Below, one piece after another: positions 34,024 through 42,947 of a stretch of 64,000 nucleotides of DNA. Both the position numbers and the translations under genes were made by a program. This stretch comes from G963663495 sp963663495 (GTDB taxonomy: Bacteria > Bacteroidota > Rhodothermia > Rhodothermales > Bin80). The stretch is taken from NCBI GenBank assembly GCA_963663495.1, contig OY760427.1, forward strand, positions 2,914,001 through 2,978,000. Direction: 5' to 3'. Position 1 is the first letter of the stretch. The number at the start of each line of letters is the position of its first letter. The notes under the pieces were generated by a model. It had not been told where the DNA came from, did no database searches, and saw only the letters and a program-made list of their open reading frames with translations.

Positions 34024-35130
34024 CTATGTGTCGGTAATCGCCGCTTTAGCAAGAGTGCGTCCGGCCGGAAGAAGCAAGAGCTCCCCGTCTTCCACGCGAA
34101 AATGCCCGGAGGTCACACCTATACGGACGACCCGCTGTGCGAATTCACCAGACCAGCGCATATGATCCTGCATATGCTCCACCCGGCGCTCCTCCAGTAA
34201 CCCCCGTTCATGCTGAAGCAAATGAATGGTTAGCATCTTCAGTGCGAAGGTCCATCGCTGTCGCGCGCGGCGACGACTTAATGCTACCACACCACGGTTA
34301 GGAGCGAACAGGAACGCTCCACCGAAGGCCAGACCGACGGCGAAGGCCATGGAGCCAGCAATGGAACCATCAAGAGCGTAGGCGATCCAGTACCCCGCAA
34401 TCGCTGTGACAACCCCGATGCCAGCTGCAAGACCAATCAGGATATGCAACCGATCGGTTAACAGGTAGGCAGCGGCGGGTGGACCTACCATGAATGCCAC
34501 GACCAGAACAGATCCGACCGCATCAAAAACTGCCACTGCCGTGATGGACACCAATGCCATTAGTCCGTAATGCAGCAAGGCCGGCATAAAACCCAGAGCC
34601 GCCGCCAACCCTGCATCGAAAGTAGCCAGCTTCAGCTCCTTGTAGAACAGTATCAGGAAGAAAGCGCATGCCAGTCCCACCCCCCCGGTTACATAGAACG
34701 CGCGAGGACCCAGATCCATGCCGCCGACAATCCAGCGATCGAAAGGTACAAATGCCAGCTCTCCCAACAGCACCACGTCAATGTCCAAATGAACATCTCC
34801 TGCATACTGTGCAATGAGGAGAACACCCACACTAAACAAGGCTGGAAATACTAGGCCGATGGCGGCATCCTCCCTTATAAGTTGTGTTTTTCGCAACATC
34901 TCTACTAATGCCACTGTGATGAGGCCCGTCGCAGCTCCTCCTGCCAGCAATAGGGGTGAGGAAAGGCTGCCGGTAAAAAAGAATGCCACAACAATGCCGG
35001 GTAAGATTGCATGACTGATCGCGTCACTCATCATGGCCATTTGGCGCAGAACCAGAAAGCATCCAGGCAAAGCACACGCGACCGAGACAACTGCAGCCAC
35101 AAGTTGAATTTCTAGCTGGAACTGTGTCAA
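34024..35130 (-). CDS. Metal ABC transporter permease with C-terminal winged-helix-like tail (second permease)
   Basis: A 368-residue inner-membrane permease of the ABC-3 (ZnuB/TroD/MntB) family. CFLVLRQMAMMSDAISHAIL followed by PGIVVAFF is the hallmark segment, and about eight helices follow up to residue ~275. After FAPNRGVV a soluble tail of ~85 residues (LTIHLLQHERGLLEE to the end) resembles a degenerate DtxR-type winged helix. Typical permeases end near residue 280, so the tail is an addition. The start overlaps the stop of the upstream permease by 4 bases. Confidence 0.9.
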   Translation of the reverse strand: MTQFQLEIQLVAAVVSVACALPGCFLVLRQMAMMSDAISHAILPGIVVAFFFTGSLSSPLLLAGGAATGLITVALVEMLRKTQLIREDAAIGLVFPALFSVGVLLIAQYAGDVHLDIDVVLLGELAFVPFDRWIVGGMDLGPRAFYVTGGVGLACAFFLILFYKELKLATFDAGLAAALGFMPALLHYGLMALVSITAVAVFDAVGSVLVVAFMVGPPAAAYLLTDRLHILIGLAAGIGVVTAIAGYWIAYALDGSIAGSMAFAVGLAFGGAFLFAPNRGVVALSRRRARQRWTFALKMLTIHLLQHERGLLEERRVEHMQDHMRWSGEFAQRVVRIGVTSGHFRVEDGELLLLPAGRTLAKAAITDT

Positions 35131-36275
35131 GGATCACCTCCACCCTTCCTGACCCTGTATAGCCGCCGCGCCTCTTTAACTCCGTCATCCGTCAGTCTCC
35201 ACAGACGACCGTGCGCACGCTCCGCAAGACCAATCTCTTGCAGCTTCCGTAGTCTCCCTCTTGGACTGCCTGCACCTGGCCGCATAAGTGCCAAAGCAGT
35301 CTCATCATGGGCATGCGTACGCTCTGCATGTTTGAGGGCAAGAATGTACAGATCCACGAGTAGTGCTTCACGCCCCAACTGCATACTCTTGCGATATCTG
35401 TTTACCATACGCCATGCTAAGCCGCGATTGGGGGCGAGCGCCATGGAAAGCAGCACGAGCGCACTGATACACAGCACAATTGTGGGTCCTGTGGGCAAGT
35501 GAGATCCCGAGGCACTTATAAGCGCTCCTGCAACCCCTGCAAGAGCGCCGGCACCCATAGATATCACCATCATGATCCCTAATCTATCGGTCCACTGACG
35601 GGCAGCCGCGGCAGGCGCAATGAGCATAGCACTCATCAACACTACGCCCACCATCTGTAGTCCGATAACAATGGCCAGCACTAGCAACATTGTTAAGGCA
35701 GCGTCCAGACGTCGAACCGGTAGTTGGAGACTGCGTGCAAATTCCGGGTCGAAGGAAAGGATCTTAAACTCCTTCCATAGGATTGCGATAGCTGCGAGCG
35801 CGAGTGCGCCCAAGATTGCCATCGTTAGAACGTCGCGCTGCACCAGCGATGCCGCTTGCCCGAACAAATACGTATCTAGACCAGCCTGCTGTGCATCGGG
35901 CATTTTCTGAATCGCGGTAAGTATCAGTAGTCCTACTCCGAAGAACACCGACAATACCAGGCCGAGTGCGCTGTCGTACTTTATCCGCGTGGACCAAGAT
36001 GTTGCCATGATGAGCCAAGTTGCCGCCCATCCTGCCACCGCTGCCCCGGCAATCAGGATTATAGGCGCCTTGCTACCCGTCAGCAGGAATGCCAATGCGA
36101 TGCCCGGCAACGCAGCATGTGATACAGCATCCCCCAGCAGGCTTTGCCGTCGCAGGACGGCAAACGTGCCAAGGGCACCGCTGACGATGCCGAGCAGCGC
36201 AGCACCTAAGGCTACAGTTCGCAGTGTGTAGTCCGTTAGCATCCCGTAAAGAAGATCCACATCCTCAGGATGCAA
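35127..36275 (-). CDS. Metal ABC transporter permease with C-terminal winged-helix domain (first permease)
   Basis: A 382-residue permease of the same family: GTFAVLRRQSLLGDAVSHAA followed by LPGIALAFLLTG. The last ~95 residues after LAPNRGLAWRMV are soluble; LRKLQEIGLAERAHGRLWRL then TDDGVKEARRLYR looks like the winged helix of DtxR/MntR regulators. Such a tail could sense metal or the ATPase state, or be a relic of a fused regulator (inference). It overlaps the ATPase gene by 11 bases and the next permease by 4, so all four transporter genes form one operon. Confidence 0.9.
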   Translation of the reverse strand: MHPEDVDLLYGMLTDYTLRTVALGAALLGIVSGALGTFAVLRRQSLLGDAVSHAALPGIALAFLLTGSKAPIILIAGAAVAGWAATWLIMATSWSTRIKYDSALGLVLSVFFGVGLLILTAIQKMPDAQQAGLDTYLFGQAASLVQRDVLTMAILGALALAAIAILWKEFKILSFDPEFARSLQLPVRRLDAALTMLLVLAIVIGLQMVGVVLMSAMLIAPAAAARQWTDRLGIMMVISMGAGALAGVAGALISASGSHLPTGPTIVLCISALVLLSMALAPNRGLAWRMVNRYRKSMQLGREALLVDLYILALKHAERTHAHDETALALMRPGAGSPRGRLRKLQEIGLAERAHGRLWRLTDDGVKEARRLYRVRKGGGDP

Positions 36276-36993
36276 GGACCGCCACGCGCCCCCCGTAGGT
36301 CAGGCGCAGGTTCTTGTCCGTGAAAACATCCTTTACCAAGCCGGAGGCAATACGCCGGACATTCAGCAACGTAACCGCATCAAAGTATGTGGAGACGGTC
36401 TGCAGATCGTGATGTACTACGATAACGGTCTTCCCACGCTCGCGAAGCGACCGCAGCAGATCAATAATGGCACGCTCGGTAACGGCATCAACACCCTGCA
36501 AAGGCTCGTCCATGAAGTAGATATCGGCATCCTGCACCAATGCGCGCGCGAGGAACACCCGCTGGCGCTGCCCACCCGACAGTTGGCTGATCTGCCGGCC
36601 CGAAAACGCATCCATCCCAACCTGAGCAAGTGCCTTCATGGCCTGTGCCCGCTCCGTTTTTCCCGGCCGGCGTACCCATCCGACCTTGCCATACAAACCC
36701 ATCATCGCTACATCCAAGACACTAGTCGGAAAATCCCAGTCAACGCTGCCGCGCTGAGGAACGTACCCGACCATGTGGCGGCGCCGTCCCAAAGGACGAC
36801 CGAAGAAAAGCACCCGGCCCGCAGCCTGAGGCACGAGCCCAAGCATCGCTTTGATGAGCGTAGTCTTGCCGGCCCCGTTGGGGCCCACAATGGCCATCAG
36901 AACACCTCCCTGTACCTTCAGGTCAATGTCCCACAGCACCGGCTGATCCCGGTACGCTACAGTCAGGTCCTGTACTTCAACTGCCGCCGCCAT
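36265..36993 (-). CDS. Metal ABC transporter ATP-binding protein
   Basis: A 242-residue ABC ATPase of the Mn/Zn/Fe class. Walker A is VGPNGAGKTTL, the Q-loop is GYVPQRGSVDWDFPTSVLDV (the DWDFP stretch is typical of manganese/iron ATPases), the signature is LSGGQRQRV, Walker B is DIYFMDEPLQGVD, and HHDLQTV is the H-loop. It powers uptake together with the two permeases downstream. The gene overlaps the binding-protein gene by 17 bases. Confidence 0.94.
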   Translation of the reverse strand: MAAAVEVQDLTVAYRDQPVLWDIDLKVQGGVLMAIVGPNGAGKTTLIKAMLGLVPQAAGRVLFFGRPLGRRRHMVGYVPQRGSVDWDFPTSVLDVAMMGLYGKVGWVRRPGKTERAQAMKALAQVGMDAFSGRQISQLSGGQRQRVFLARALVQDADIYFMDEPLQGVDAVTERAIIDLLRSLRERGKTVIVVHHDLQTVSTYFDAVTLLNVRRIASGLVKDVFTDKNLRLTYGGRVAVLAS

Positions 36994-37912
36994 AGGAGAG
37001 TGCTTTTGCGATTTCCGCTGTATTGTGGAGGATCATTCCCAAGTAGGTGCCCGCCCTTGTACCGGGTTCAGCAAGTGCATCGCCATAGAGCGTCCCCCCG
37101 ATGCGAACGTCAAAGCCACGTGCGAGGACGGCCTCCCGCACGGCTTCAATACCCCGAGGAGAAACGGACGATTCTACAAACATGGCCGGGATACGGCGCG
37201 CTGCCACCAGTTCTGCAAGATTCTGGACGTCTGCAGTCCCGGTCTCTGCGGCTGTGGATATTCCCTGGAGGCCGCGTACTTCGAAGCCATATGCCCTGCC
37301 GTAGTACCCAAATGCATCGTGACTCGTCACAATTACCCGATGTTCTATCGGCACGTTGCGCAGTTCGGATCGCACGGATGCCTCTACCGAATCCATGCGC
37401 GCAACGTAGTGCAAAGCATGGCTCCGAAAAGCTTCACCATCCGCCGGCCGCATGGAACGGAACACAGTTGCAAGCTCAATGGCCGCCCGGCGCCACAACC
37501 CAATGTCGAACCAGACATGGGGATCGTAATTACCTTGGAACAGCTCAGACTCGCGAAGCAGAGAATCTGGGACCGAGCGTTCCGCCAACGCGATGGTAGC
37601 AGTGCCGCGCTCACGCATCTCCCCAAATACATCATTCATCTTCCCTTCCAGGAAAAACCCGTTGTACACGATCACATCCGCCTCAGCCATACGCGTAACA
37701 TCCCGTGCACTAGCCTTAAACAAGTGCGGATCCACACCTGGACCCATCAGTGCGTAGACAGATATCCGATCTCCCCCAATGTTGCGGGCAAGATCTGCAA
37801 GGATGTTGGTCGTTGTCACAACGCGCAACCTCGCGTCTCCTGTGCGGACAGGCTCACTGCAACAAACCAACACTACAAGTAGGCTAGCTACCGCGCGACC
37901 GAACCACTCCAA
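36977..37912 (-). CDS. Metal ABC transporter substrate-binding protein (TroA/MntC type)
   Basis: A 311-residue periplasmic cluster A-I binding protein. The signal region MEWFGRAVASLLVVLVCCSE has a possible lipobox ending in CC. VVTTTNILADLARNIGGDRI, MGPGVDPHLFKASARDV (first His ligand), NYDPHVWFDIGLW (second His), TSHDAFGYYGRAYGF (third position) and FVESSVSPRG (acidic position) form the metal site. This pattern is typical of manganese/iron binders more than of zinc ZnuA, which has a His-rich loop that is absent here. It is the first gene of the operon. Confidence 0.93.
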   Translation of the reverse strand: MEWFGRAVASLLVVLVCCSEPVRTGDARLRVVTTTNILADLARNIGGDRISVYALMGPGVDPHLFKASARDVTRMAEADVIVYNGFFLEGKMNDVFGEMRERGTATIALAERSVPDSLLRESELFQGNYDPHVWFDIGLWRRAAIELATVFRSMRPADGEAFRSHALHYVARMDSVEASVRSELRNVPIEHRVIVTSHDAFGYYGRAYGFEVRGLQGISTAAETGTADVQNLAELVAARRIPAMFVESSVSPRGIEAVREAVLARGFDVRIGGTLYGDALAEPGTRAGTYLGMILHNTAEIAKALSYGGGS

Positions 37913-37932
37913 TCTATACCTCCGAGCAAATT

Positions 37933-37948
37933 GTTAGCCTTGTCTAAC
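37933..37948. promoter_or_regulatory. Candidate DtxR/MntR-family operator before the metal-uptake operon
   Basis: GTTAGCCTTGTCTAAC is a dyad with GTTAG/CTAAC arms and a 6-bp spacer, ending 20 bases before the start of the binding-protein gene. DtxR-family boxes have related TTAG...CTAA arms. A metal-bound repressor here would shut off uptake when metal is plentiful. No repressor gene is nearby. Confidence 0.5.
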
Positions 37949-37984
37949 TTTTTGTACGCGTACGCTGTACGGAGCTCAAAGGAT

Positions 37985-39109
37985 TCAGCGACGCACCTCC
38001 ACAAACTGGCTGTCAACAGGTTGCGGGTTTTCCACCCAGTCTGCCATAAATACGTTGGTATCACGGGAAGGAGTGCGGTCTATGTTCCGGTTGGAGGAAA
38101 AGAGTAGCCGGCGCCCATTGAACGAAAACATAGGGAAAGCTTCAAAAGTCCCTGAGTGTGTGAGCTTTTGCAATCTGCTTCCATCAACTCTAATCATATA
38201 CAACGCGAATACGGGCCTGCCCCCAGGTGCGCTCTCGTGGTTGGACGCAAAAATTATCCTGGTGCCGTCCGGATGAAAGAATGGGGCCCAATTGGCACCC
38301 GGCAGATTTGTTACCTGATGTGCATTGGAACCGTCAATGTCCGATACAAACAAGTTCAATTCTCCTGGTTCGACGACCCCGTTCGCAAGTAGCCTCTTGT
38401 ATTCATCTGCATCCACGCCCTGGGGTCTGCTGGCACGCCAAACGATGGACCGGGCATCTGGAGAAAAGAACGCGCCCCCATCATATCCTAGGTCAGATGT
38501 GAGCTGGAGCAACTCCTGCGTATCCAGCTCAAGCCGCCACAACTCAAGGTCCCCCGACCTAGTTGACGTAAACACAATGTACCTCCCATCCGGGGACACG
38601 GTCGCTTCAGCATCGTAGCTCGGCCCACCGATGAGCAGTTTTGTGTCGGACCCATCAGGATTTGCCTCGTAAATGTCGTACGTGTCATATATCGGCCATA
38701 CGTAGCGGTCCTGTTGCGGTGGAGGCGCGGGGCATACCTCCTGTGCTGCATGGGTCGAAGCATACAACACTCTGCCACTTGGAAGAAAATAGCTGCACGT
38801 GGTACGCCCTTTTCCGGTTGATACCATCTGATAATCCAAATCCCCATCCGGCACCATGGAATAGATCTGATCGCATCCTTGGGAATTGATCAGTGACCAA
38901 TCACTCTGAAACACGACTAAGCTGTCATTAGAGCTCCAGTACGCCTCCGCATTATTGCCCCCGAATGTTAACTGCCGAATGTTTCGCAGATGTACTTCGC
39001 CCTCATATCGTAGCGAATCTTGTGCAGGATTGTAGTCTGCGACCGGTGCCTTGGCACAGCCCACCACCAGGAGAATAATCGACACCATTGCATGTGCCCG
39101 GCGCCTCAT
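37985..39109 (-). CDS. PD40/TolB-like beta-propeller lipoprotein
   Basis: A 374-residue protein from ATG 39109. This start directly gives a lipoprotein signal (MRRRAHAMVSIILLVVGC); the frame is open to 39160 but the extra residues do not look like a signal. Repeated blades contain WD40-like PD40 motifs: TVSPDGRYIVFTSTRSGDLE, FFSPDARSIVW, FHPDGTRIIFASN and FSFNGRRLLFSSNRN. Such proteins are extracytoplasmic and bind other proteins or glycans; the exact role is unknown. It lies upstream of the metal operon on the same strand, separated by 72 bases, but seems a separate unit because the operator candidate sits in between. Confidence 0.85.
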   Translation of the reverse strand: MRRRAHAMVSIILLVVGCAKAPVADYNPAQDSLRYEGEVHLRNIRQLTFGGNNAEAYWSSNDSLVVFQSDWSLINSQGCDQIYSMVPDGDLDYQMVSTGKGRTTCSYFLPSGRVLYASTHAAQEVCPAPPPQQDRYVWPIYDTYDIYEANPDGSDTKLLIGGPSYDAEATVSPDGRYIVFTSTRSGDLELWRLELDTQELLQLTSDLGYDGGAFFSPDARSIVWRASRPQGVDADEYKRLLANGVVEPGELNLFVSDIDGSNAHQVTNLPGANWAPFFHPDGTRIIFASNHESAPGGRPVFALYMIRVDGSRLQKLTHSGTFEAFPMFSFNGRRLLFSSNRNIDRTPSRDTNVFMADWVENPQPVDSQFVEVRR

Positions 39110-39186
39110 GAAGAAAGAAAAAGCCTCACACTTGTAGAATTCAAACCCAAAGTAATGCATAACCTGTGTCGTCCGGTGCAGTGATG

Positions 39187-39294
39187 GTATCTGATTTTGA
39201 AATTGTCGTGATCACCCCTAGTTTCCACACACCGATCCTCGTGGATTTCTGGGCTCCTTGGTACGGCCCTTGCCGCGTGATTGGCCGTATACTA
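39187..39294 (+). pseudogene. Thioredoxin-domain remnant
   Basis: A short stretch reads SDFEIVVITPSFHTPILVDF followed by WAPWYGPCRVIGRIL. This is the beginning of a thioredoxin fold, with the active site WCGPC changed to WYGPC. Similarity ends after ~36 residues, about 75 bases before the IS1634-type element. The rest of the gene is absent, so it was truncated, perhaps when the element arrived. Confidence 0.7.
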
Positions 39295-39370
39295 GTGTCT
39301 GCCAGAAGTGTGCCAAGGAGACAGATCAAGGTTAGTTCTGAATTGATCTTCTTGTAGTCATGCTACTTAG

Positions 39371-41730
39371 CCTAACTTCGCCATCCGGTCAGGGGAAAAC
39401 GCTGAGTTCCGTCTCCAATTCTCTCGTTTTTCCCTCTCTAATAGGGCTATTTCGGCTAAATTCGGCGTTTTTCGACCCTTTTTAGCCGACTTTCTTGGAA
39501 AAGGCAATGTAGTGTTATAGAGGTGTGGACGACAACCTCCCCCCAACCACCCCGGTACCTTACCCTGTACCTATTCCACACCCCGATCATGTTTATCCGA
39601 AACCGACCCTACAAACGTAAAGACGGTAAAAATGCAACAGCTTTGCCCTCATCGAATCCTATCGCAAGAACGGTACCTCCAAACACCGCACCCTCCTTAA
39701 TCTCGGCCCGAACTTCAACATCCCCCGCAGTCTGTGGGGGGAGCTGACCCACTGCGTTACTGCCCGACTCAAAGGGAAAGCTATCCTCCCTTTCCAGAAT
39801 GATGAAGCCTTTCTCAATGCGGTCGACGACATCGTTGCACATCTCGAAAGCAAGGGCTACGACATCCATCGCACATCCCATCAGCAACACCTCATTGATC
39901 CAGAGAAAACAACCCATCCCGATTCCCGGACCGTCGGCGGAGAACGACTGATCCTTCAGACATTGGAACAGCTCGGACTGGCTGTACTGCTACGTTCGCT
40001 CAACTTCTGCGAGAAACACGTCAAGCTCTGCTGTGCGCTGATCGTCGGACGTATGCTCCACCCGGGCAGTGAACGAGAAACGCATAAATGGCTGTGTAAA
40101 ACCTCCAGTGTTCTGCAGCTTCTGGATTTGGAACCCCCGAGTCTCAACACCCTCTATCGTTGCACTGATCTGATCCATAAGCATATGGATCAGATCCTGG
40201 AGAAACTCTTTGGCATTACCAAAGCGGTATTGCAGTTTGAAGAAACGATCGTCTTTTATGATTTAACCAATACCTATTACCACGGCAAGAAGAAAGGGAA
40301 GTTGTTGTCGCATGGGCGCAGCAAGGAGAAGCGCAGTGATTGTCCGTTGGTTACGCTGGCGCTCACCCTGGATGGTTCGGGGTTCCCCCGCAATGTGCAG
40401 ATCCTGCCGGGCAATGCAGGGGAACCGGCAACGCTCAAAGAGGCGATTGAGAAACTAAACGGCGCTACGCCCACAGCGATTATGGACTCCGGCATTGCGA
40501 CGGAGCAGAATCTGCAGTACCTGAAAGAACAGGGACTGAACTGGATCACAGTGGAGCGTTCCAAAGCCCCTCCAGTCCCCGAAAACAAGCCGGATCAACA
40601 GTTTACGACCGCAGGGGGAGTCAAGATCAAAGCCTGGAAGATCACCAAAAAGGAAAAAGATGTTGAAGATGTTGAAGATGTTGAAGAGGAAAAAGACGTT
40701 GAAGATAATGCGGAACTACGCGTGTTTGTGCACAGTGAGGCTAAGCAGGCTAAGGAGGATCAGATCCTTGAAACCCAATGCAAGAAGTTTGTGAAGGCGC
40801 TCACTACACTACATGAGGGACTCTCGAAACCCGGGTACTTGAAGAACTATGAAAAGGTCACGATAAAGGTTGGTCGTCTGAAGGAAAAGTACAAGAAGGT
40901 CTCACACCTGTATGAGGTAGAGGTCAGCAAAAAGGAGGGCACCAAGCATGCAGAATCCGTTACGGTGGCCCGGCGTGCTTCGCATGCGCGTCGCACCCAG
41001 GCCAGCGGAGGGTATGTGCTTCGGACCAGTCATACCGGATGGTCGGTGGAAACGGTTGCACGAACCTACTGGCGACTTACAGAGATTGAGCGCACATTCA
41101 GAGTCATGAAATCGGACCTCGGTCTACGGCCCATCTACCACAGCAGAGATGACCGCATTGAAGGACATCTGTTCATCACGGTACTGGCTTATCATGCTGC
41201 CCATCTGGTTCGCACCAGACTCAAGGAACACGGGATTCATGATAGTTGGGCGACGATCCGAGACAGGTTGAACAGGATTCGTCGGATTACGACCAAGATG
41301 GTTAAGAACCAATATCGGTACCTAATCACGGAGGTGGATCAGGATCTGCCTCCGAGTATGGTACAGTTCTTTGCGGTACTGGGATACGTGTATGATCCGG
41401 ATGCGACCCGCACCGTGACCGAGCATGTGGAGGAAGCGAGTGCACCGGTGAGCCAGAAGCCTCCAGACTCATGACGCATGGTCCCTTCACAACGGTTGAG
41501 ATAGCGCACTCCAGATGGAGCCACCAGAGCTACGTCCGATGGAAACGATCCGGGATAGATCGCAGCGAAACAGGCGGCAAAACACCAGGTAATCAGGGAT
41601 TCAAACCACCCTAAACCAACTTCAACCGATCCGGTAAATCTCACCATCCATTGCTCCTGAAAAAAACGGTCCAAATATGGCCACGGGAGAATTCCGTAGG
41701 TTAGTAGCACTACGAAATGGCGAAGTTAGG
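39371..41730 (+). mobile_element. IS1634-type insertion sequence
   Basis: A 2360-bp element with perfect 14-bp ends: CCTAACTTCGCCAT at 39371-39384 and ATGGCGAAGTTAGG at 41717-41730. It encodes one IS1634-family transposase. The bases outside the ends do not match each other, so no target duplication is seen. On the right it abuts a tnpB fragment that is cut exactly at its edge, on the left a decayed thioredoxin remnant. A deletion or recombination after insertion would explain this. Confidence 0.8.
39589..41474 (+). pseudogene. IS1634-family transposase with a 5' frameshift
   Basis: ATG 39589 gives MFIRNRPYKRKDGK, the usual N-terminus. The following protein (NSFALIESYRKNGTSKHRTL, then LNLGPNFNIP and on to LGLAVLLRSLNF) continues in another frame. 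The change falls at a run of five A (39628-39632); six A would restore a single ~628-residue frame. Catalytic regions are VFYDLTNTYYHG, AIMDSGIATEQN and YWRLTEIERTFRVMKSDLGL. A nine-base repeat near 40659 encodes DVEDVEDVEE. Without the 5' part a protein could start at 39963 (503 residues). The shift may be a real mutation, slippage-corrected, or a sequencing error. Confidence 0.82.
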
Positions 41731-42220
41731 TTACAGTGGCTTTGATGGGTATACCATCAGGGTACGGGTTGCCTCCCCGCCTGCGGAGCGCCATATATCC
41801 CACTTTCGGGATATACAGCTTGCCATCCCGAACCCTTACGTTATCCGGGATCGTGAACGAAGGCGTACTACCACGTCTGGAATGGAATCTCGGTCTTCTC
41901 TTACCTTCCTTGAAGAATGCCTTCCATGCATCCGCCTGATATTTCAATGTGTATCTAACGACACCAAAGGAGTATTCAGGTAGCCACTCGACCGTACGGC
42001 GCAGTGCCGTGAACCGCTTCCCCAGCGAGAAGAAGCTTACCGAGGGCGGCTTCTCTCCAGCCTCTTTCGCTTTCTTGTAGGCCTCGCTCTGCTCTGCGAG
42101 GATGGCATTCCACACAAACCTACACGCACCCGCTAATCCAGCAAGTTGCTTGGCGTTACTTCGACTTCCGGGCAACAGCCTGTATGTGATATTGCGGTAT
42201 GCACTAACCGTTTCGGGCAT
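41731..42220 (-). pseudogene. tnpB: Truncated second tnpB copy (N-terminal ~160 residues)
   Basis: It matches the N-terminal part of the tnpB at 30991-32258 at nearly every residue, from MPETVSAYRNITYRLLPGSR to YPDGIPIKAT, and then stops at the border of the IS1634-type element. Here RYTLKYQADAWK is continuous, showing the form without the 17-bp duplication. All RuvC catalytic residues and the zinc finger are lost. The upstream flank, including the partial mini-gene copy, is also shared with the other tnpB. Confidence 0.88.
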
Positions 42221-42335
42221 GGCACTGTGATATATAACTCTCTAATATATGATAATTATATTCCATGCGTACCCACGTGTTGAGTTATTTGAAATAATTG
42301 CAGTCTTTTCGTGAAAAGCGGGAACCGATTATGAA

Positions 42336-42383
42336 CAACTGGCGAAAGCCATCCTGTCTGCACCACCAAAGCACAATAAGTAA
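42336..42383 (+). pseudogene. Tail of the 54-aa mini-gene, partial copy D
   Basis: The last ~15 codons (QLAKAILSAPPKHNK and stop) without a start, in the same position relative to tnpB as copy B. Recurrent-motif copy D follows at 42393-42422. Confidence 0.6.
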
Positions 42384-42392
42384 CTCCTGCGA

Positions 42393-42422
42393 AAACGCGT
42401 GGCATTCAGCCATATAACTCCC
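42393..42422 (+). repeat. Recurrent motif, copy D
   Basis: ACGCGTGGCATTCAGCCATA then TAACTCCC, nine bases after the partial mini-gene stop. It is nearly identical to copy A read on the opposite strand. Confidence 0.55.
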
Positions 42423-42787
42423 TTAAGTCACTTTGGGACTCCCGTATTAACACAATATTAATAGACCGCCTCATAAGTGGCATTTAGCATTAATACTAGG
42501 AAATTCGTATACTCTATACTTCATTTTGTGAGTATTATTTACCTCTCAGCATTAATTCAACCTAGCGTTACCAGTTACATCGCAGTCCATTAGTTCTCCC
42601 CACTAGGGTCCGTAGTTCTTGATCCCCTGCGGCGCGGCTGGCATTTCAGGCTTCGGTTGCATCAGCGGTTTGGTCTCAAATCATTCTCTGCAAGGATTCT
42701 TGCGAGAATTTGTACCCCCGAAGTATGGATGTCTTGGGGGTATACCGGGCTCTTGGACGATACTCGAATTTCAGGGTAAGGCCCAAC
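42423..42787. other. AT-rich intergenic region upstream of the giant adhesin gene
   Basis: About 365 bases, more AT-rich in the first 130 than the surroundings. No RNA gene was recognised. An ATG at 42725 opens a 56-codon frame that runs through the poly-C tract and ends at 42895; after loss of one C it would enter the adhesin frame. Confidence 0.5.
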
Positions 42788-42818
42788 ATTGTGTTACAAT
42801 TGTCAACTAATAAATTTG
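42788..42818 (+). promoter_or_regulatory. Candidate Bacteroidota-type promoter of the adhesin gene
   Basis: TAAATTTG (42811-42818) fits the -7 box TAnnTTTG, and ATTG (42788-42791) could be the -33 box, with a 19-base spacer. Transcription would start near 42825, placing the poly-C tract in the leader. This competes with the model in which translation starts upstream of the tract. Confidence 0.35.
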
Positions 42819-42848
42819 CTGTATTGCGACCAGATCACAACGGCAAGT

Positions 42849-42871
42849 CCCCCCCCCCCCCCCCCCCCCCC
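42849..42871 (+). repeat. Poly-C tract of 23 bases (probable phase-variation switch)
   Basis: An uninterrupted run of 23 C between AAGT and GAATTTTTC. Such tracts change length by slipped-strand mispairing. It lies 76 bases before the first good ATG of the adhesin gene. Length is also prone to sequencing error. Confidence 0.9.
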
Positions 42872-42947
42872 GAATTTTTCGGATGCATGCAGTAGTTCTA
42901 CGACCCCGAGCGGCAACGAATCTTTCCACATTATTTCTGGGAAACTA

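Noticed and set aside
42789..42947. TTG start at 42789 for the adhesin
   Set aside because: The codon is rare, lacks a ribosome binding site and may be part of the promoter -33 box; it is merely the first codon of the open frame.
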